Shown here one piece after another: positions 44,174 to 56,463 of a stretch of 64,000 bases of DNA. Source of the DNA: Diphasiastrum complanatum (lineage: Eukaryota > Streptophyta > Lycopodiopsida > Lycopodiales > Lycopodiaceae); NCBI GenBank assembly GCA_029204225.1, contig CM055104.1, forward strand, positions 46,806,451 through 46,870,450, in the 5' to 3' direction. Position 1 is the first letter of the stretch, and every line of letters starts with the position of its first letter. The position numbers and the translations under genes are program-made. The notes under the pieces were generated by a model. That model was given only the letters and a program-made list of their open reading frames with translations. It ran no database searches and was not told the origin of the DNA.

Positions 44174-45068
44174 TATAGAGTCAAAAATCCAGCAAGAGTG
44201 GTGTATCTCAGAAATCAGCTTTCTTTGTTGAAGATGCAAGAAGGGGATCAAGTGACCAATCACTTGACGAAGATCAAGGATCTTCGTGAGGAGCTTCTCA
44301 ATATTGATGAGATAATTGAGGATGCTCAATTTGTTTCCATTACTCTCAACTCATTACCTTCATCTTATCTTCCATTTGTTTCATCTTTGAGTATCTCTCT
44401 TAGGGGACAACAACTCTCCTTTGATGAACTTGTTGGGCTGCTTCTTCAAGAGGAGCAAACGAGGCAAAACTTTGCGGGTGACACTCAACAAGTTCAAGCT
44501 TTCTTCATGAAAGGCAAGGGCAAAGGCAAGTCAAAAGGAAAGGGGAAGCCTCCTTCCAAGGATGAGCAAAAGCCCGTTGGAGGTCAAGATGTCAACACTC
44601 AAAAGAAGAAAGGGAAGTGCCATTATTGCAAAAGGTATGGGCACTTCGTCAAGGATTGTAAGAAGAAGCTTGCGAAAGAGGAGAATAAAGAAATTGATAC
44701 TAGTGCTTCACTTGCTACTGTCTAATATTGCTTCTACTAGTACTACTACATCTATGAGGAATTCAGATTCTGTTTTGCAAGTTGCTGATTTTCAGCCCAT
44801 TGAATGGGTGATTGATAGTGGTGCTACTCGTCATATGACTTCTCGCAAAGAAGCATTTACTAAATTAGTAAAAGTGCAAAATGGAAGTAAGGTACAATGT
44901 GCGGATGATGCATCTTATTCTATTCATGGAAATGTAATTGTAGCCATCATTTTGCCTAATGGTGAAGAAAAGTACATTAAGAATGTGCTTTGTGTTCCGG
45001 GAATCAAGAAGAATCTTCTTTCGGTTTCAACTATGTTGAAGCAAGGACTAGTTGTTGAGTTCAAATAA
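44174..45068 (+). pseudogene. Element F gag end and protease
   Basis: Gag reads NHLTKIKDLREELLNIDEIIEDAQ and LVGLLLQEEQTRQ, then a Lys/Gly-rich stretch of KGKGKGKSKGKGK, and a zinc knuckle CHYCKRYGHFVKDC at about 44616-44657. A frame change near 44720 leads into the protease: PIEWVIDSGATRHMTSRKE with an intact DSG, ending VPGIKKNLLSVSTMLKQGL at an in-frame TAA (about 45066). The Gag N-terminal half is missing. Confidence 0.9.
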
Positions 45069-45104
45069 GATAAGTGTCTTGTCAAGGATCCTAAAAGATC
45101 ACTC

Positions 45105-45945
45105 TTGATTATTGTTTCGGGAACGATGCATGCTGGCTTATTCATTATGGATACCTATGAGCGACGAATTCCCTCTACATGTCTTGTTGCTTCTACATCA
45201 CAATCATTGGAGTTGGCTGAATTGTGGCACGCAAGGTTTGGGCATCTCAACTTTGCAAGTTTGAAGAAGCTGAAGACATTTAATATGGTAGAAGACATTC
45301 CTACTATTGAGCAACCAGAAGGGCATGTATGCGAGGGGTGCATACTTGGAAAGTTTCAAAGGAAGCCTTTTCCAATTGATGGAACTATAAGGGTTCTTGA
45401 TAAATTTGATTTGGTTCATAGTGATGTTTGTGGTCCAATGAGGAACGAATCCATTGGAAAGTGCATCTATTTTGTGACTTTTATTGATGACCTTTTTCGT
45501 TTTACATGGATCTATCCTATGAAGGCTAAATCGAAAGTTTTTCAACGCTTCAAATATTTTCTAGCAATGGTGGAAAATCAGTTTGGGCATTCTTTGAAGA
45601 CCCTACGCACTGATCGAGGAGGAGAATACATTAAGAATACTTTCGGTCCATTTCTTTGAGAAAAGGGAATTCTACATCAAATGACAACTCCCTATACGCC
45701 TCAACAAAATGGTGTTGCCGAGCGAAAGAATTGCACACTCATGGAGATGGCCCGTTGCATGCTCAAAGCAAAGGGGCTGCCTCACAAGTTTTGGGCTGAA
45801 GCAATTATAACGGCAGCCTACATAAGCAATTGTTGTCCTACTAAAGCATTGAAAGTATTAACTCCTTATGAAGTTTCGTATGGAAAGAACCCTACAATCT
45901 CTCATTTTTGTATTTTTGGTTGTACGACTTATATGCTTTTGTTCT
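45105..45945 (+). pseudogene. Element F GAG-preintegrase and integrase
   Basis: Pre-integrase zinc motif ELWHARFGHLNFASLKKL and CEGCILGKFQRKPFP, then the core with all catalytic residues: LVHSDVCGPM, LRTDRGGEY and, after a stop at 45657, QQNGVAERKN. ARCMLKAKGLPHKFWAEAI and TPYEVSYGKNPTISHF close the domain. A frame change near 45930 separates it from the linker and RT. Confidence 0.92.
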
Positions 45946-48002
45946 GGATAAACTTCGTACAAAGCTTGAAGATAAAGGAGTTAAATGCATTTTTGTTGGC
46001 TATAGTAGTGAAAGCAAAGGCTATAGGCTGTTCAATTTGAGCACTAATAAGATTATTGTTAGTCGTGATGTGCATTTTGATGAAAAGAATTCATTGGATG
46101 TGGCCCCAACTCATATCTTGAAGGGGGACAGCCCACATAGTGTGAATGTTGAAGTCTTTCCAGATTTGGTACCATCTTCTATTGTTGGAGATAAGGGGCA
46201 GCAATCAACCAGTTTTGACCTGCCCAACAACTCATCAAGTTTAGAGCCTAATGTTCATCAAGAACCGCCCGCTGTTGCTCGAAATCAGCCTGCAAGAACT
46301 GTTGGACAGCAAAGACTTGTTTTGGAAGATCTTGGAGAGCCAAGTGTGGTGTCGAAAGATCTTGGACAACAAATTGTAAGAAGAGACATGGCTGTTGGAC
46401 AGCCCAAAACAGTCCCACAGTGGCTGTTGTCGACTTTGCGGGACAACAAAGTAAGTTCATTTTATGATGGAAAGACATGTGCCTCTACAAAATCAGTGGA
46501 CTATGCTGATTTTTCAGATTTTGCTCTTACATCTCATGGAGATGTTGCAGAAGAACCTGTTTTCTATGAGCAGGCCAAGGGAGTAAAATGTTGGGAGGAT
46601 GCGATGCAAGATGAGTATGACTCACTTATGAAGAACCTAATTTGGGTTCTTGTTGATCTTCCTCATGGGAAGAATTCAATTGGTTCTAAATGGGTATACA
46701 AAATCAAGTATAAGGTAGATGGTACCATTGAAAGGTACAAGGCAAGGCTTGTTGCCAAAGGCTATGCTCAGCAAAAGAGGATTGATTATGAGGAGACTTT
46801 TTCTCCTACTGCTCGGATGACTACCGTGAGGGTAGTATCCTCTTTGGCTACCCATTTTGGTTGGCGTTTGTGGCAACTTGACATAAAGACAACATTCCTC
46901 AATGGTGATCTCAATGAGGAAGTGTACCTTCAACAACCTGCTGGTTTTTTGGTTGAAGGCCAAGAAGATAAAGTTTGTCTTCTCAAGAAGGCACTTTATG
47001 GACTGAAGCAAGCTCCGAGGATGTGGTATCAAAAGATACATGCCTACTTTTGTGATTGAGGGTTTACTAATAGTCCTAGCGAATCTACTCTTTATGTCAA
47101 GCATACTTCAGATTATATCATCGTTATTTTGTTTTATGTTGATGATATTATTATTACGGGAAGTAATGAGCAGCAGATTGATGCCGTAATACTTGATCTT
47201 GGTATGGTTTTTGATTTAGGCCTATTGCACTTTTATCTTGGTCTTGAATTTGTACAAGAAGGTGCTGGAATTTTCATCTCTCAAGAACGCTACATTGGGC
47301 AGATTTTGAAGCGGTTCAAGATGGAAGATTGCAAGCCGGTTGCTACACCTATAGGGATAGGTTTGAAATTAAGTGGTCAAGGTGATGGTGAATCATTTGA
47401 CACTACTTTATATTGTCAAGCTATTGGCTATCTCATTTACCTATGTAATTCAAGATCGGACATTTCTTATAGTGTCTCACTCATGAGTCAATTCATGCAT
47501 GGCCCGATGACATCACATTGGAAAGCGTTGAAGAGGATCTTTCAATATCTTCAAGGAACAAGAAGTCATGGACTGGTTTTTTCTGCTTGTGATGATGCAT
47601 GTTTGGTTGGTTTTAGTGACTCGGATTGGGGTGGAGATCAAGACACTAGACGCTCTACAAGTAGACATTGCTTTTTTTATGGTAATTCTGCAATTTCGTG
47701 GTCAAGTAAAAAGCAGCCCACTATTGCTACTTCTTCTAGTGAGGCAAAATATAGAGCGATATTTTCAGCCACGACAGAGTGTTTATGGCTGAGAAGACTA
47801 CTTGTTGACATGAAGTTTGGCGAGCCCTCAGCCACTCTTATCTTGAGTGATAGTCAAAGTGCTATTGCCATTGCACGGAATCCTGTTTTTCATGCGAGGA
47901 CGAAGCACATCGAGATCCATTATCACTTTGTTCGGGAGAGATTTCATGATGGCGACATTTTACTTGAATATTGTCCTACGGAGGATAATATTGCGGACCT
48001 CG
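45908..48002 (+). pseudogene. Element F reverse transcriptase and RNase H
   Basis: From the GVKCIFVGYSSESKGYRLFN tail and a variable linker the frame stays open for 383 codons into RT (KWVYKIKYKVDGTIERYKARL, LDIKTTFLNGDLNEEVYLQQP, LYGLKQAPRMWY). It hits TGA at 47057 and resumes with an intact FYVDDIIITGSN. RNase H follows (GFSDSDWGGDQDTRRSTSR, SSKKQPTIATSSSEAKYRAI, HARTKHIEIHYHFVRERF) and is cut after NIAD. Confidence 0.93.
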
Positions 48003-48059
48003 ATGATATATGTATTGGATAGACATGCATAACACTGATTTATGTGCTACATCACAGTC

Positions 48060-49070
48060 TGATGTTCAAGACCGTAGTTCTTGACTCAGGAGCTATGCCG
48101 CACTTTGTGACGACAAGGTAGATGACTGACTTTCGACAAATCGACTCTTCCAGATACATTGTTCTAGGAGATGGATTGTGACATCATGAGATGAGCGGCA
48201 TTGGAGCACTTTGGCTCAACACCAATGGTAGAGACAGAAGACTAGATGACGTTCTATATGTGCCGACATTGCAGAAAGATCTACTATCAGTTGCAAGGAT
48301 AGCATATGCAGGCATGCGTGTGACATTCACAGATCAAACATGCAATGTGATTGATGCTAGCACCAGTACACACATCATGCAACGCAAACGAAGAGGAATT
48401 ATGTATCACTTGAAGGTACGCCTACCCACATAGCAAGCTCATCAAGTCTGCAAGTCTACAGACGTTCTGTGGCACATGAGACTATGCCACATGAACCTGT
48501 TGGCGTTGTACAAAGCAAGCCAGAACAGTGCATTCACAAGAGTGAACATCAAAGATGCAAACCTGAAATCCTATGATGCATGCAACAAAGGGAAGATGTC
48601 CCTACACCTTTCATGAAGGATTGCTTCAGAGCGATGGAACTTCTGGAGCTGATACACTCGGACATCTGCGGACCCTTTGATGTACTCTCTGTAAGAGGAT
48701 CAAGATGCTAGATTACCTTTATTGATGGTTACAATAAGTTTGATGTTGTTTACTTCATCCACAACAAATCTGAAGCTCTTGACAAGTTTACTAAATATGT
48801 GAAATGGGCTAAGAAGTGGACGGAGAAGAAATTCAAGCAGATCAGGAGTGACAGAGGAGGAGAATATATCTCCAACCATTTTACCGACTTTTGTAAAAAT
48901 TGAGACATCCTTCACAGGAAGATAGTAGCCTACACACCACAACATAATGGTGTAGCAGAGAGGAAGAACAAAAGTAGATGGTAGCTGATATCTTTATGAA
49001 GCCTCTAGACAGAGAATTGTTTGAAAGGTCAAGCTTGAAAATCAACAAAATGCCCGGTTTGAGAGGGAGC
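48060..49070 (+). pseudogene. Copia fragment G, internally deleted relative of element B
   Basis: Starts at the protease (VVLDSGAMPHFVTTR), then GIGALWLNTNGRDRRLDDVLY and LRTVARI-type text very close to element B. It continues through pre-integrase LWHMRLCHMN and integrase LIHSDICGPF, IRSDRGGEY and NGVAERKNK. At about 48975 it jumps straight to the RNase H end (VADIFMKPLDRELFERS), so the rest of integrase, RT and most of RNase H are deleted. It ends in a polypurine tract TTTGAGAGGGAGC (49058-49070). Several stops. Confidence 0.88.
49058..49070 (+). promoter_or_regulatory. Polypurine tract of fragment G
   Basis: TTTGAGAGGGAGC precedes TGAAGAAAACC, the presumed 3' LTR start at 49071. The same 13-mer occurs on the minus strand at 52320-52332 in element H, supporting kinship of G and H. 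Confidence 0.75.
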
Positions 49071-51760
49071 TGAAGAAAACCTTGTTTCTACATTTCAAAA
49101 CTTTAATATTTTTTTTGTATCTCCTTATTGTTCTCTCTATCGGACTACGCCGACTAATCGGGCATCCACAAGCTAAGTCCAAGACAACATATCGGGCATG
49201 GACGAACTATCGGACCTCAGCTACTTGGGCATGAAGTTTTTAAACTATCATGATCCATCACCTCCATGCATAGGCCTCGAGTGGCATTTGTTCAATTCTC
49301 TGAGATGTGCTATTGTTTAGAATCAAGTTTGACAAATATGTGTTGGTTTCTCAATTTGAAAATTTTCAACTGTTTTGCAACCTATTTTTCTTTCACTTTG
49401 ACTTGCATTAATGTCCATTGGTAGCTAGAGAAAGTCCAACTGTTTTGCAATCTGTTGTGATTCCTCCAGTTTGACCTATGTTGATGTCGCGACAACCAAT
49501 CATTGTAGCTTACCATACTCAGATTTTGGTTTTTCTTTTAGACTTTTCAACATGTACAGAAAATAGGGTTGAAGCTAGCCTAGTTTTCAGACAACAAAAT
49601 AGATTCTAGTCTTTTTTGGTTTGTTTCTCTATGGGCCAACTCATTCAGATAGTTGTAAAACCCATTCTTATTGGAACTAATTTGCATGGTCAAAATTGGT
49701 TAGAATTACATATCATTAGTAAAGGTAATTTGGCTAAAAAATCACAACCTAAGACTTTGTGGTCGAGTTGATGATTACATGACTCCTTTGTTGTATCACA
49801 TGTTATATTAATAGACATAATATTTGTTGGAGTTAATTTTACTCCTACTCATCCTAACTACCCTCCCATTCACTCATGTAAATCACTCTCTCAAAGTAGT
49901 CTACAAAAATGAACTGATTGTCTCACAATTCGCATTTTTACTTGCAATTTTCAAAACCTGACAAAGTCTTCTACTTAACATTTCAAGCATGTTGAGCACA
50001 AAAGGTCTTTGTGAAAAATGCAACAAAGGTGTTCTACTCGGGATTTTAGACCATTTCAGGCACCCGAGAAATGCGACATATTTCCAAATTATGCAAGAAA
50101 TGCAACATACTACAGAGTTACAACTAAACCGCCAAGTCTTCACTTGCAGTCAATGTGCAAAGACTGTAGCTCACTGACAAAGGCACCACAACCAAGTAAA
50201 CTAATCGAAGGGCACCACACAAGACTCACCTACGGTCAGGCTATGGCTGCAGCTTATGAAGAAGAGAGACCGCAAAAGACCGCCCAGACACCGCATGAGC
50301 TTAGCATGCGGTCAGTATGCAATTGCGACAACACCGCATCCTCACGCTCATGATGCGTACGAAGGAGATCCTCTTGTTGTACTTCTTCACGTCTTCACAA
50401 TGCACCAATAACCGATCTACGGATCAAGTACAAGGATTGTTAAGGATCAAGTAATCTGTAAACTAAGAATAATAGAAGATCATCAGGAAGCTATATAAGC
50501 AACTGAACTATTAGAAGAAAGGATTCAATCAATGATGATCGATCAATGTGTTCATAGAGATCAAACAACCAAAATCGATCTGTCAGTATCTGACTCCTAG
50601 TGTCAGAGATCATTTAGAGAGAGTATAAGAGTATTTTGAAAGATAGCAATCATCGCGCGCATCGCCCTATTGTCGTGTGGTCTTATTATAGTTGTTACTA
50701 CAATGCCCTTTTATACAGAAGCCCTACTTTTCATATATGTAGTATTCTTGTTGAATGCTTAAATGCCTCTAACTCTTTCTCCTCTATCATCAGAACATAT
50801 CTGTCAGAAAGAGAGAACAACACGGCTGTGTCAGACGCCTAATTGTTCCCATTCTCTATGATTGTCTATGACACCTACCTTGACATCTAAACAAATCAGA
50901 ACTGCTCTATATCTGAGTCTCTAAGCAAATCCAAAATCCTTTTTTATCATTATTTTCTTTGGTGGAACTACTGCCTCTATTCCACTACGACCTGTGAAAA
51001 ACAGTATCCATTCCCATCATAGTGGTATCAGAGTCTAACGGTTTTGGATGTAAGAAAAATAGTAATAATTCTTCCACAGAGAACATGATGAAAGTTGTAT
51101 AAATCAAAAAACTAATATCAGTGTCTTCAATCGGGTTTGTATCTGATCTATTTACTAATAGAACAATATTTGCTCTGATTGAATATGCGTGCGAAAATTA
51201 AGAGACAACTTAAGACAATTTTAGACAAATAGAAACTATTGATCAAAAACGAATTTATAATTCTAAATCTGAATTAGTATACATCTCTTGTTATCTCGTT
51301 GTTGTGTCTCTGATTGAGTTAGTTACAAGGAGTAGTGTATATGTATTTATGTTGCTACAGGACAGGTCTTTTGGCTTTTTATTTACAGGTATTTTGGCCT
51401 TTCAGTGTTGTAACAGTAGATATCTTACTCTTTACAATGGTTGATATTCAAATAGACGTTATGTTTCCAGGGTTGAATAAATTGTGTTCACAAATTATTT
51501 GCGACAGTCCATCTCTTTATCTCAACTTCGTGTTTTGCAAATTATTTGCGACACTTGTCTCTTTGCGACATTTTTGTCTTTTGTGAATTGTTGACGACAG
51601 ATGACAACTTTGAGCTTGAAGAAGGAATTCAGAATATTTCACAACCTGTTTGCGACAGTTTTGCAACAAGTGAGCTTGGGGAACAATCCAGAAGATTTTG
51701 TGAATTGTTCGCGACAATTTTGCGACATTTGAGGTTTGAACAGGAAACTAATTATTTTGC
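49071..51760. other. Gene-free interval; LTR-like sequence with an orphan primer site
   Basis: 49071 onward is probably the 3' LTR of G, but its far end cannot be placed. 49900-50900 holds only short unrelated frames. A copia-type primer site is listed at 51023. From 51490 to 51730 the words TTTGCGACAG, TTTGCGACAC and TTCGCGACAA recur as a degenerate short repeat. Confidence 0.4.
51023..51033 (+). promoter_or_regulatory. Orphan copia primer-binding site
   Basis: TGGTATCAGAG on the plus strand, three bases after a CATCA that could be an LTR end. A TATA-like CTATATAAGC lies upstream at about 50492. Together they suggest an LTR between about 50.3 and 51.02 kb, but no second LTR or gag follows. 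Confidence 0.5.
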
Positions 51761-51769
51761 CACAAGATT

Positions 51770-52140
51770 CTGTTTGCAAATCTTTCGAGCTTCAACAACA
51801 TATGGTGATCTTCCTGCAAGTGCATTGTGAGATAATCTATTGCACAAATAGTTTGCACAATTAATTGCTTCTCCCCAATATTCAATAGGCAAAGAAGCTT
51901 CAACTCAGATTGCTTTAGCACATTCACATAGAGATCGATTTTTTCTTTCAGCAACTCCATTTTGAGATGGAGAATAAGCACAAGAAAACTCTCTCTTTAT
52001 TCCTTCACCCTCACAATATTCATAGAACTTGTTGGAGATGTATTCACCTCCTCCATCACATATTAAAGCTTTAATTTTGAAAGAAAATTGTTTCTCAACA
52101 TAAGCTTTGAAACGAGCTTCTACAAGAAATTGTTTCATGA
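51770..52140 (-). pseudogene. Copia fragment I, integrase core
   Basis: The minus strand reads FLVEARFKAYVEKQFSFKIKA, LICDGGGEYISNKFYEYCEG (second catalytic Asp), SPSQNGVAERKNRSL (Glu) and, after a stop, EASLPIEYWGEAINCANYL. The first Asp region and everything else is missing. It is a separate fragment next to the 3' end of element H. Confidence 0.85.
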
Positions 52141-52319
52141 ATCTTTTGCGAATCTTTCGAGTTGACTACAAGATCAATTTCGCGAATCCTTTGCGAATCT
52201 TTTGAGTTGGTCACGAATAGAAATGTTTCGAATTCGCATTTGTTTCTTTCTCATCCTTTGTCAAATAAACTGTGTGCTTTGTTAGTGGAATCAAGATTTG
52301 TTTGATCAGGTGTTCTACA
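52141..52319 (-). repeat. Truncated 3' LTR of element H
   Basis: On the minus strand TGTAGAACACC starts right after the polypurine tract. At most about 180 bp remain before fragment I. The words TTTGCGAATC and TTCGCGAATC recur. Confidence 0.5.
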
Positions 52320-52346
52320 GCTCCCTCTCAAAGTGGGTAGTTGGAT

Positions 52347-53900
52347 TTACCCCAATCTTCTTCGCTGCTTCTCGAACAAAGCTTTACTGAGTGGTTTCGT
52401 AAAGATATTAGCAGTCATTTCCTCTATGGGTATGAAGACTGTCTCCAGTATCTTCTTCTCGACTAAGTCCTGAATTAAATAATACTTGATAGCTATGTGC
52501 TTCATTTTTGAATAAAATACAGGATCTTTCATAAGATAGATTGCTGAAGTGTTATCTATTAACAAGACATAAGATTCGGACATAGATTCGTCAAACCCTT
52601 TCAACATCTGTTTGATCCAGATCAGCTCGTTTACCATCTTGGCTGCTGCTACATATTCCACTTCATAGGAAGATTGAGCTACTGTTGTTTGCTTCTTGCT
52701 TATCCAAAGTATGGCTACGCCAGATGCTAGAGTACAACCTCCTGAAATACTTTTGCTATTGTCCTTCATGGATGCCCAACTTGCGTCACTATAAGATTCG
52801 ATGTGAAATCCAGCTTCCTTCGAATAACACAGTCCATAGTCTTTCGTTTCCTGGAGATATTGTAGTACTCTCTTTGCCAACTTCCAATGCAACAATCCTG
52901 GGTTTTGATTATATTGGCTCAGTTTGTATACTGCAAATGCTATATTAGGTCTGGTGTTGTCTGCTAGATATAACAATGATCCAATCAGCCTACGATAGGG
53001 TGTTTTGGCCATTCGTTCTTCTTCCTCGAGAGTCTGCGGACAATTTGCCTTGTTCAGTATTGTTCCAAGTATCATGGGAGTATGCACACCTTTGCATTCG
53101 AGCATGTTGAACTTCTCAATGATCTTTTGAGTGTACTTTTGTTGCTGAAGATACAATTTACCACCTTCAAAGTCTCTCACGATCTGCAAGCCTAGATAGA
53201 TTTTAGCTTCTTATAGGTCAATGATCTCACATATTTCAGAAATGTCTCTTTTGGCATCTGAAATTAAGTTATCTCTTCTTGAGAAGATAAGTGTGTCATC
53301 AACATAGACAACTAGAATGATTATTTCATTTTGGACGTGCTTGATATAGACATTTGACTCAACAAATAGAGGTTTGAAGCCTAAGGAACGTAGTGCTTCA
53401 TCCTTCTTTGTATACCATTGTCTGGCTGCTTGTTTCAGACCATAGATACTTTTATTCATGTGACATCTATATTTTGGATATTCTTGGCTTACAAAACCAA
53501 GTAGTTGGTCCATGAATAAATCTTCTTCCAATTCTGTGTGTAAGAATGCAGACTTCTCATCCACAATATAGATTTTTAGATCATGAGCGACTGCAACGCG
53601 AATAATAAGCGAATTGATGTATGTTTGACTACCGGTGAGAAAGTGTCAGTGTAGTCGATTCCATACTTCTGTGAAAATCCTTTAGCAACTAACATTGCCT
53701 TGTATCTGATGTTTTCTCCATCAGGACCTGTTTTGATCTTGTAGATCCACTTGCATTTTATTGGTTTTCTGCCATCAGGTATTGGTGCAAGTGTCCATAC
53801 ATTGGTTTTATACATGGATGACATTTTGTCCTCCATTGCTTGAATCCAGCGATCTTTATCTGGTCCATCAACAGCTTCCTTGAATGTTTGAGGTTCGTCA
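52347..53900 (-). pseudogene. Element H reverse transcriptase and RNase H
   Basis: RT starts [17 protein letters not shown] with [17 protein letters not shown], changes frame near 53580, then reads SAFLHTELEEDLFMDQ, IYGLKQAARQWY and an intact VVYVDDTLIF. After a stop (about 53210) come IYLGLQIVRDFEGGKLYLQ, TPMILGTILNKANCPQ and RLIGSLLYLADNTRPNIAF. RNase H follows with ESYSDASWASMKDNSKS, ISKKQTTVAQSSYEVEY and MTANIFTKPLS, ending at 52347. Its last 280 codons form one open frame. Confidence 0.92.
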
Positions 53901-54339
53901 AAGAAACCACAAAAATCAATGGCTGTATTAAAAACATCCTTACCATACCTTTCTAGTGGTTTTCATTGTCTATCAAATCTTCTCACAGGTGGTTTCGAGT
54001 TTGATTCTACAAGTTTTGAGTTCGATTCTAAATCGAGCTTTTCTGCTGGAATTCAAACTGGCAATTCAAGTTTGTCAGGCACTCGATCTTGACCTCCCTC
54101 TGAATCTGGTAATTCTCTTTCATCTTCTGCTCGTTTTTCTTCTGTCGTCATGAGCTCAAAATAGTTTTTGAGAATTTCATAGTCGACTAGATCACTGTCT
54201 GCTATGTATTTTGTCTCATCAAATTTAACATCTTGAACAACTTTTATCTTGCCAGTTTCTGGTACATAGACACGATAATATGAAGAATGTAAGTCGAATC
54301 CTACCAGAAAACCTTGTTATGTCTTTTCATCGAGTTTCT

Positions 54340-55430
54340 TTCTCAGCTTATCTAGTATGTGCATATACATTGCGCATCCGAACATGTGCAAGATTTGGCT
54401 TCGACTTCCACCATATCTCATGAGGAGTTTTATCTAGTATTTCAGAATACGATTCTGAAGATAATTTGATGTAGCCACTACTTCTGTTCATAACTATTTT
54501 GGTGCCTTCGCATGAGCCATCATACACCTTGCAGCTTTCATAAGTGAATGATTCTTTCATTCAACTATTCCATTGTGCTGAGGTGTGTATGATGCAGTCT
54601 TTGTATGTATAATACCTCGATCAGTACAATAAGCCTTGAATTCATTGGAAATGTACTCACCTCCACGACCTGTGCGAATATGTTTTAGCTTATTACTTGT
54701 CTGTTTCTCAGCCCAATTCGTATACTCAACAAATTTCTCGAAAGCTTCAGATTTAGTACGAATAAAGTATACCACATCGAACTTGCTGAAGTCATCAATA
54801 AACGTTATGAAGTACTTTGCATCTCCTAACGACAATACTCTGAATGGTCCACAAATATCTAAATGTACAACTTCAAGTACCTTAGTTGCTTTATAAACAT
54901 CCTTACTAAAAGGGGTTCTAGTCATTTTGCCTTTAAGATAGTAGGTAGTTCGAATATCTCTACTTTTGATTTTGACTCCTTGAATTCTCTGACTTTTGTT
55001 GGCTTGGTACAAGGCTTCCATGTTCATGTGACATAGCCTCTTGTGCCATAGTATATCTGTTGATTCCTGAGTTTGATTGACTTGTTCAATTCTAGTTCAA
55101 ATGTTCAGGTGATATAAATTTCCTTCTCTATTGTCTTTAGCAACCAGGTTATCAAAATCTTCCTCAAACAATTTACAACAGTTCTTTGGGAAGGTTACTG
55201 ACATGCATGTATCGACTATCTTAGCTACGGATAGAAGATCTTTATCAAGAGTAGGGACATAGAGAACTTCCTCCAGTTTCTTGTTTCCCTGATTCGTGTC
55301 CAGCCATAATACACCAGTTTCATCAACCATGTGTTTAGAATCATCTCCAAGTATAACGAATCTTGCATAATTCATCTTCTTGTGCTCAGACAAAATTTGT
55401 TTCGAGGAAACAAAATGTGAGGTGGCTCCC
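54340..55430 (-). pseudogene. Element H protease, GAG-preintegrase and integrase
   Basis: Protease VVLDSGATSHFVSSK lies at about 55390-55440 (DSG intact), then VLYVPTLDKDLLSVAKIVD. Pre-integrase is LWHKRLCHMNMEALYQANK. Integrase shows VVHLDICGPFRVL (first Asp intact), then HIRTGRGGEYISN, in which the second catalytic Asp is Gly, and NGIVE followed by a stop where VAERKN is usual. ARCMMAHAKAPK continues with more stops. Integrase function is lost. Confidence 0.9.
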
Positions 55431-55619
55431 GAATCAAGTACTACTTCTCGAATTGAATCAGATGAACAACATAGATCAGCACTAACATAAGTTGTTGAGT
55501 TCCTTGTTGCCCTGTCTTCTGTTGTTCTGGAGCATTCTGCTTTGTTTTCGACATAGTTTGAATCTAAAGGTTCACTTCAATTTTGCTCCTTTTTGTATCT
55601 GGGATTCTGATAGCAGTCT

Positions 55620-56463
55620 ACTGCTACATGACCCTGTTATGACAATGAATACATTCAATCTTTAAATTTAACAAACACATTTCTTCTGTGTGACCTGATC
55701 TTTTGCATCTGTTGCAGATCTTCTTATCACCAAAATTCTTCTGTTGTTTACCAAATTGTTGTTCATTTTTCTTAGACTCATTCTTTTTAGCCAAATCCCT
55801 CTTAAACTTAGACTTCTTAGAAGATTTATTCTTCCGAGTAAATAGAGCATTTTCGGAATCACCATTGTCGTCATAGCGTTCACGAGCTTCTACTTCCTCC
55901 TCAACTCCGTCTATTGCCTTTTGAAGTGTCATTGTTGCATCTTTCACCAATAAGGTTCGAGTTGTGTGGAATGACCTAGGTAGGGCTCGAAGAAAATAAC
56001 TAAGTTGTTTTTCCTTTGAAATTGTATTTTCTACACTAGAATTCTGTAAGGAAATAAACAGATCTTTAATCTTCTTCACGAATGTGTTCAGGTCTTTGTT
56101 GTCTCAATGTAGGTAAGTTAATTGGTCTTCCAAGAACATGATTTGATTATGAGATCGAGTCTCATTCTTGGTTTGCAATTCTTCCCATGAATCCTTTGCG
56201 TTCGAAATTGATGTAAGATCTAGCATTATATTGTTATGCACTGAAGACACAATAATTGCTATAACTTTGTCATTTTTTAAACTCCATTCTCAAAGTTCTT
56301 TTCCAGGAGTAGCTACTAGCTTCCCCTCTATTGGTTCTACCCATTGCCATAAACCTTTGCCCTTCAACAAGAGTGAAGTCTTTAATTTCCAGATCGAGTA
56401 GTTTGAACCTTCTAGGTCCAAGATTGTAGTAATCATAGCTTGAATATTGATAATCGACGACAT
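55620..56463 (-). pseudogene. Element H gag
   Basis: Begins at an ATG (56463) with MSSIINIQAMITTILDLEG and NYSIWKLKTSLLLKGKGLW, the canonical copia Gag start. There are two stops (about 56295 and 56107). It then runs FVKKIKDLFISLQNSSVENT, LSYFLRALPRSFHTTRTLL and a Lys-rich region into two zinc knuckles: CNRCKRSGHTEEMC and a second (CIHCHN-) broken by a frameshift near 55630. Confidence 0.9.

Larger units (their letters stand above)
44174..48002 (+). mobile_element. Copia element F, nearly complete pol, both ends truncated
   Basis: The plus-strand order is gag end, protease, integrase, RT and RNase H. It starts inside gag (NPARVVYLRNQLSLLKMQEGD) and stops inside the last RNase H motif (TEDNIAD) at about 48002, where element G begins. 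No LTR or primer site remains. About five lesions break the frame (frameshifts near 44720 and 45930; stops at 45066, 45657 and 47057). Catalytic residues are otherwise preserved. Confidence 0.93.
52320..56463 (-). mobile_element. Copia element H, near-complete internal region, minus strand
   Basis: Gag, protease, integrase, RT, RNase H and polypurine tract (TTTGAGAGGGAGC, 52320-52332) are all present in copia order over 4.1 kb. The 5' LTR and primer site are absent: immediately beyond the gag ATG (56463) another copia fragment begins. About ten stops and frameshifts break it. It is related to B and G (LNLKIECIHC around the second zinc knuckle). Confidence 0.92.

Noticed and set aside
49989-50177. 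Short frame with CEKC and CSQC pairs resembling a zinc finger
   Set aside because: Spacing fits no known finger, the frame is 62 codons, and nothing around it supports a gene.
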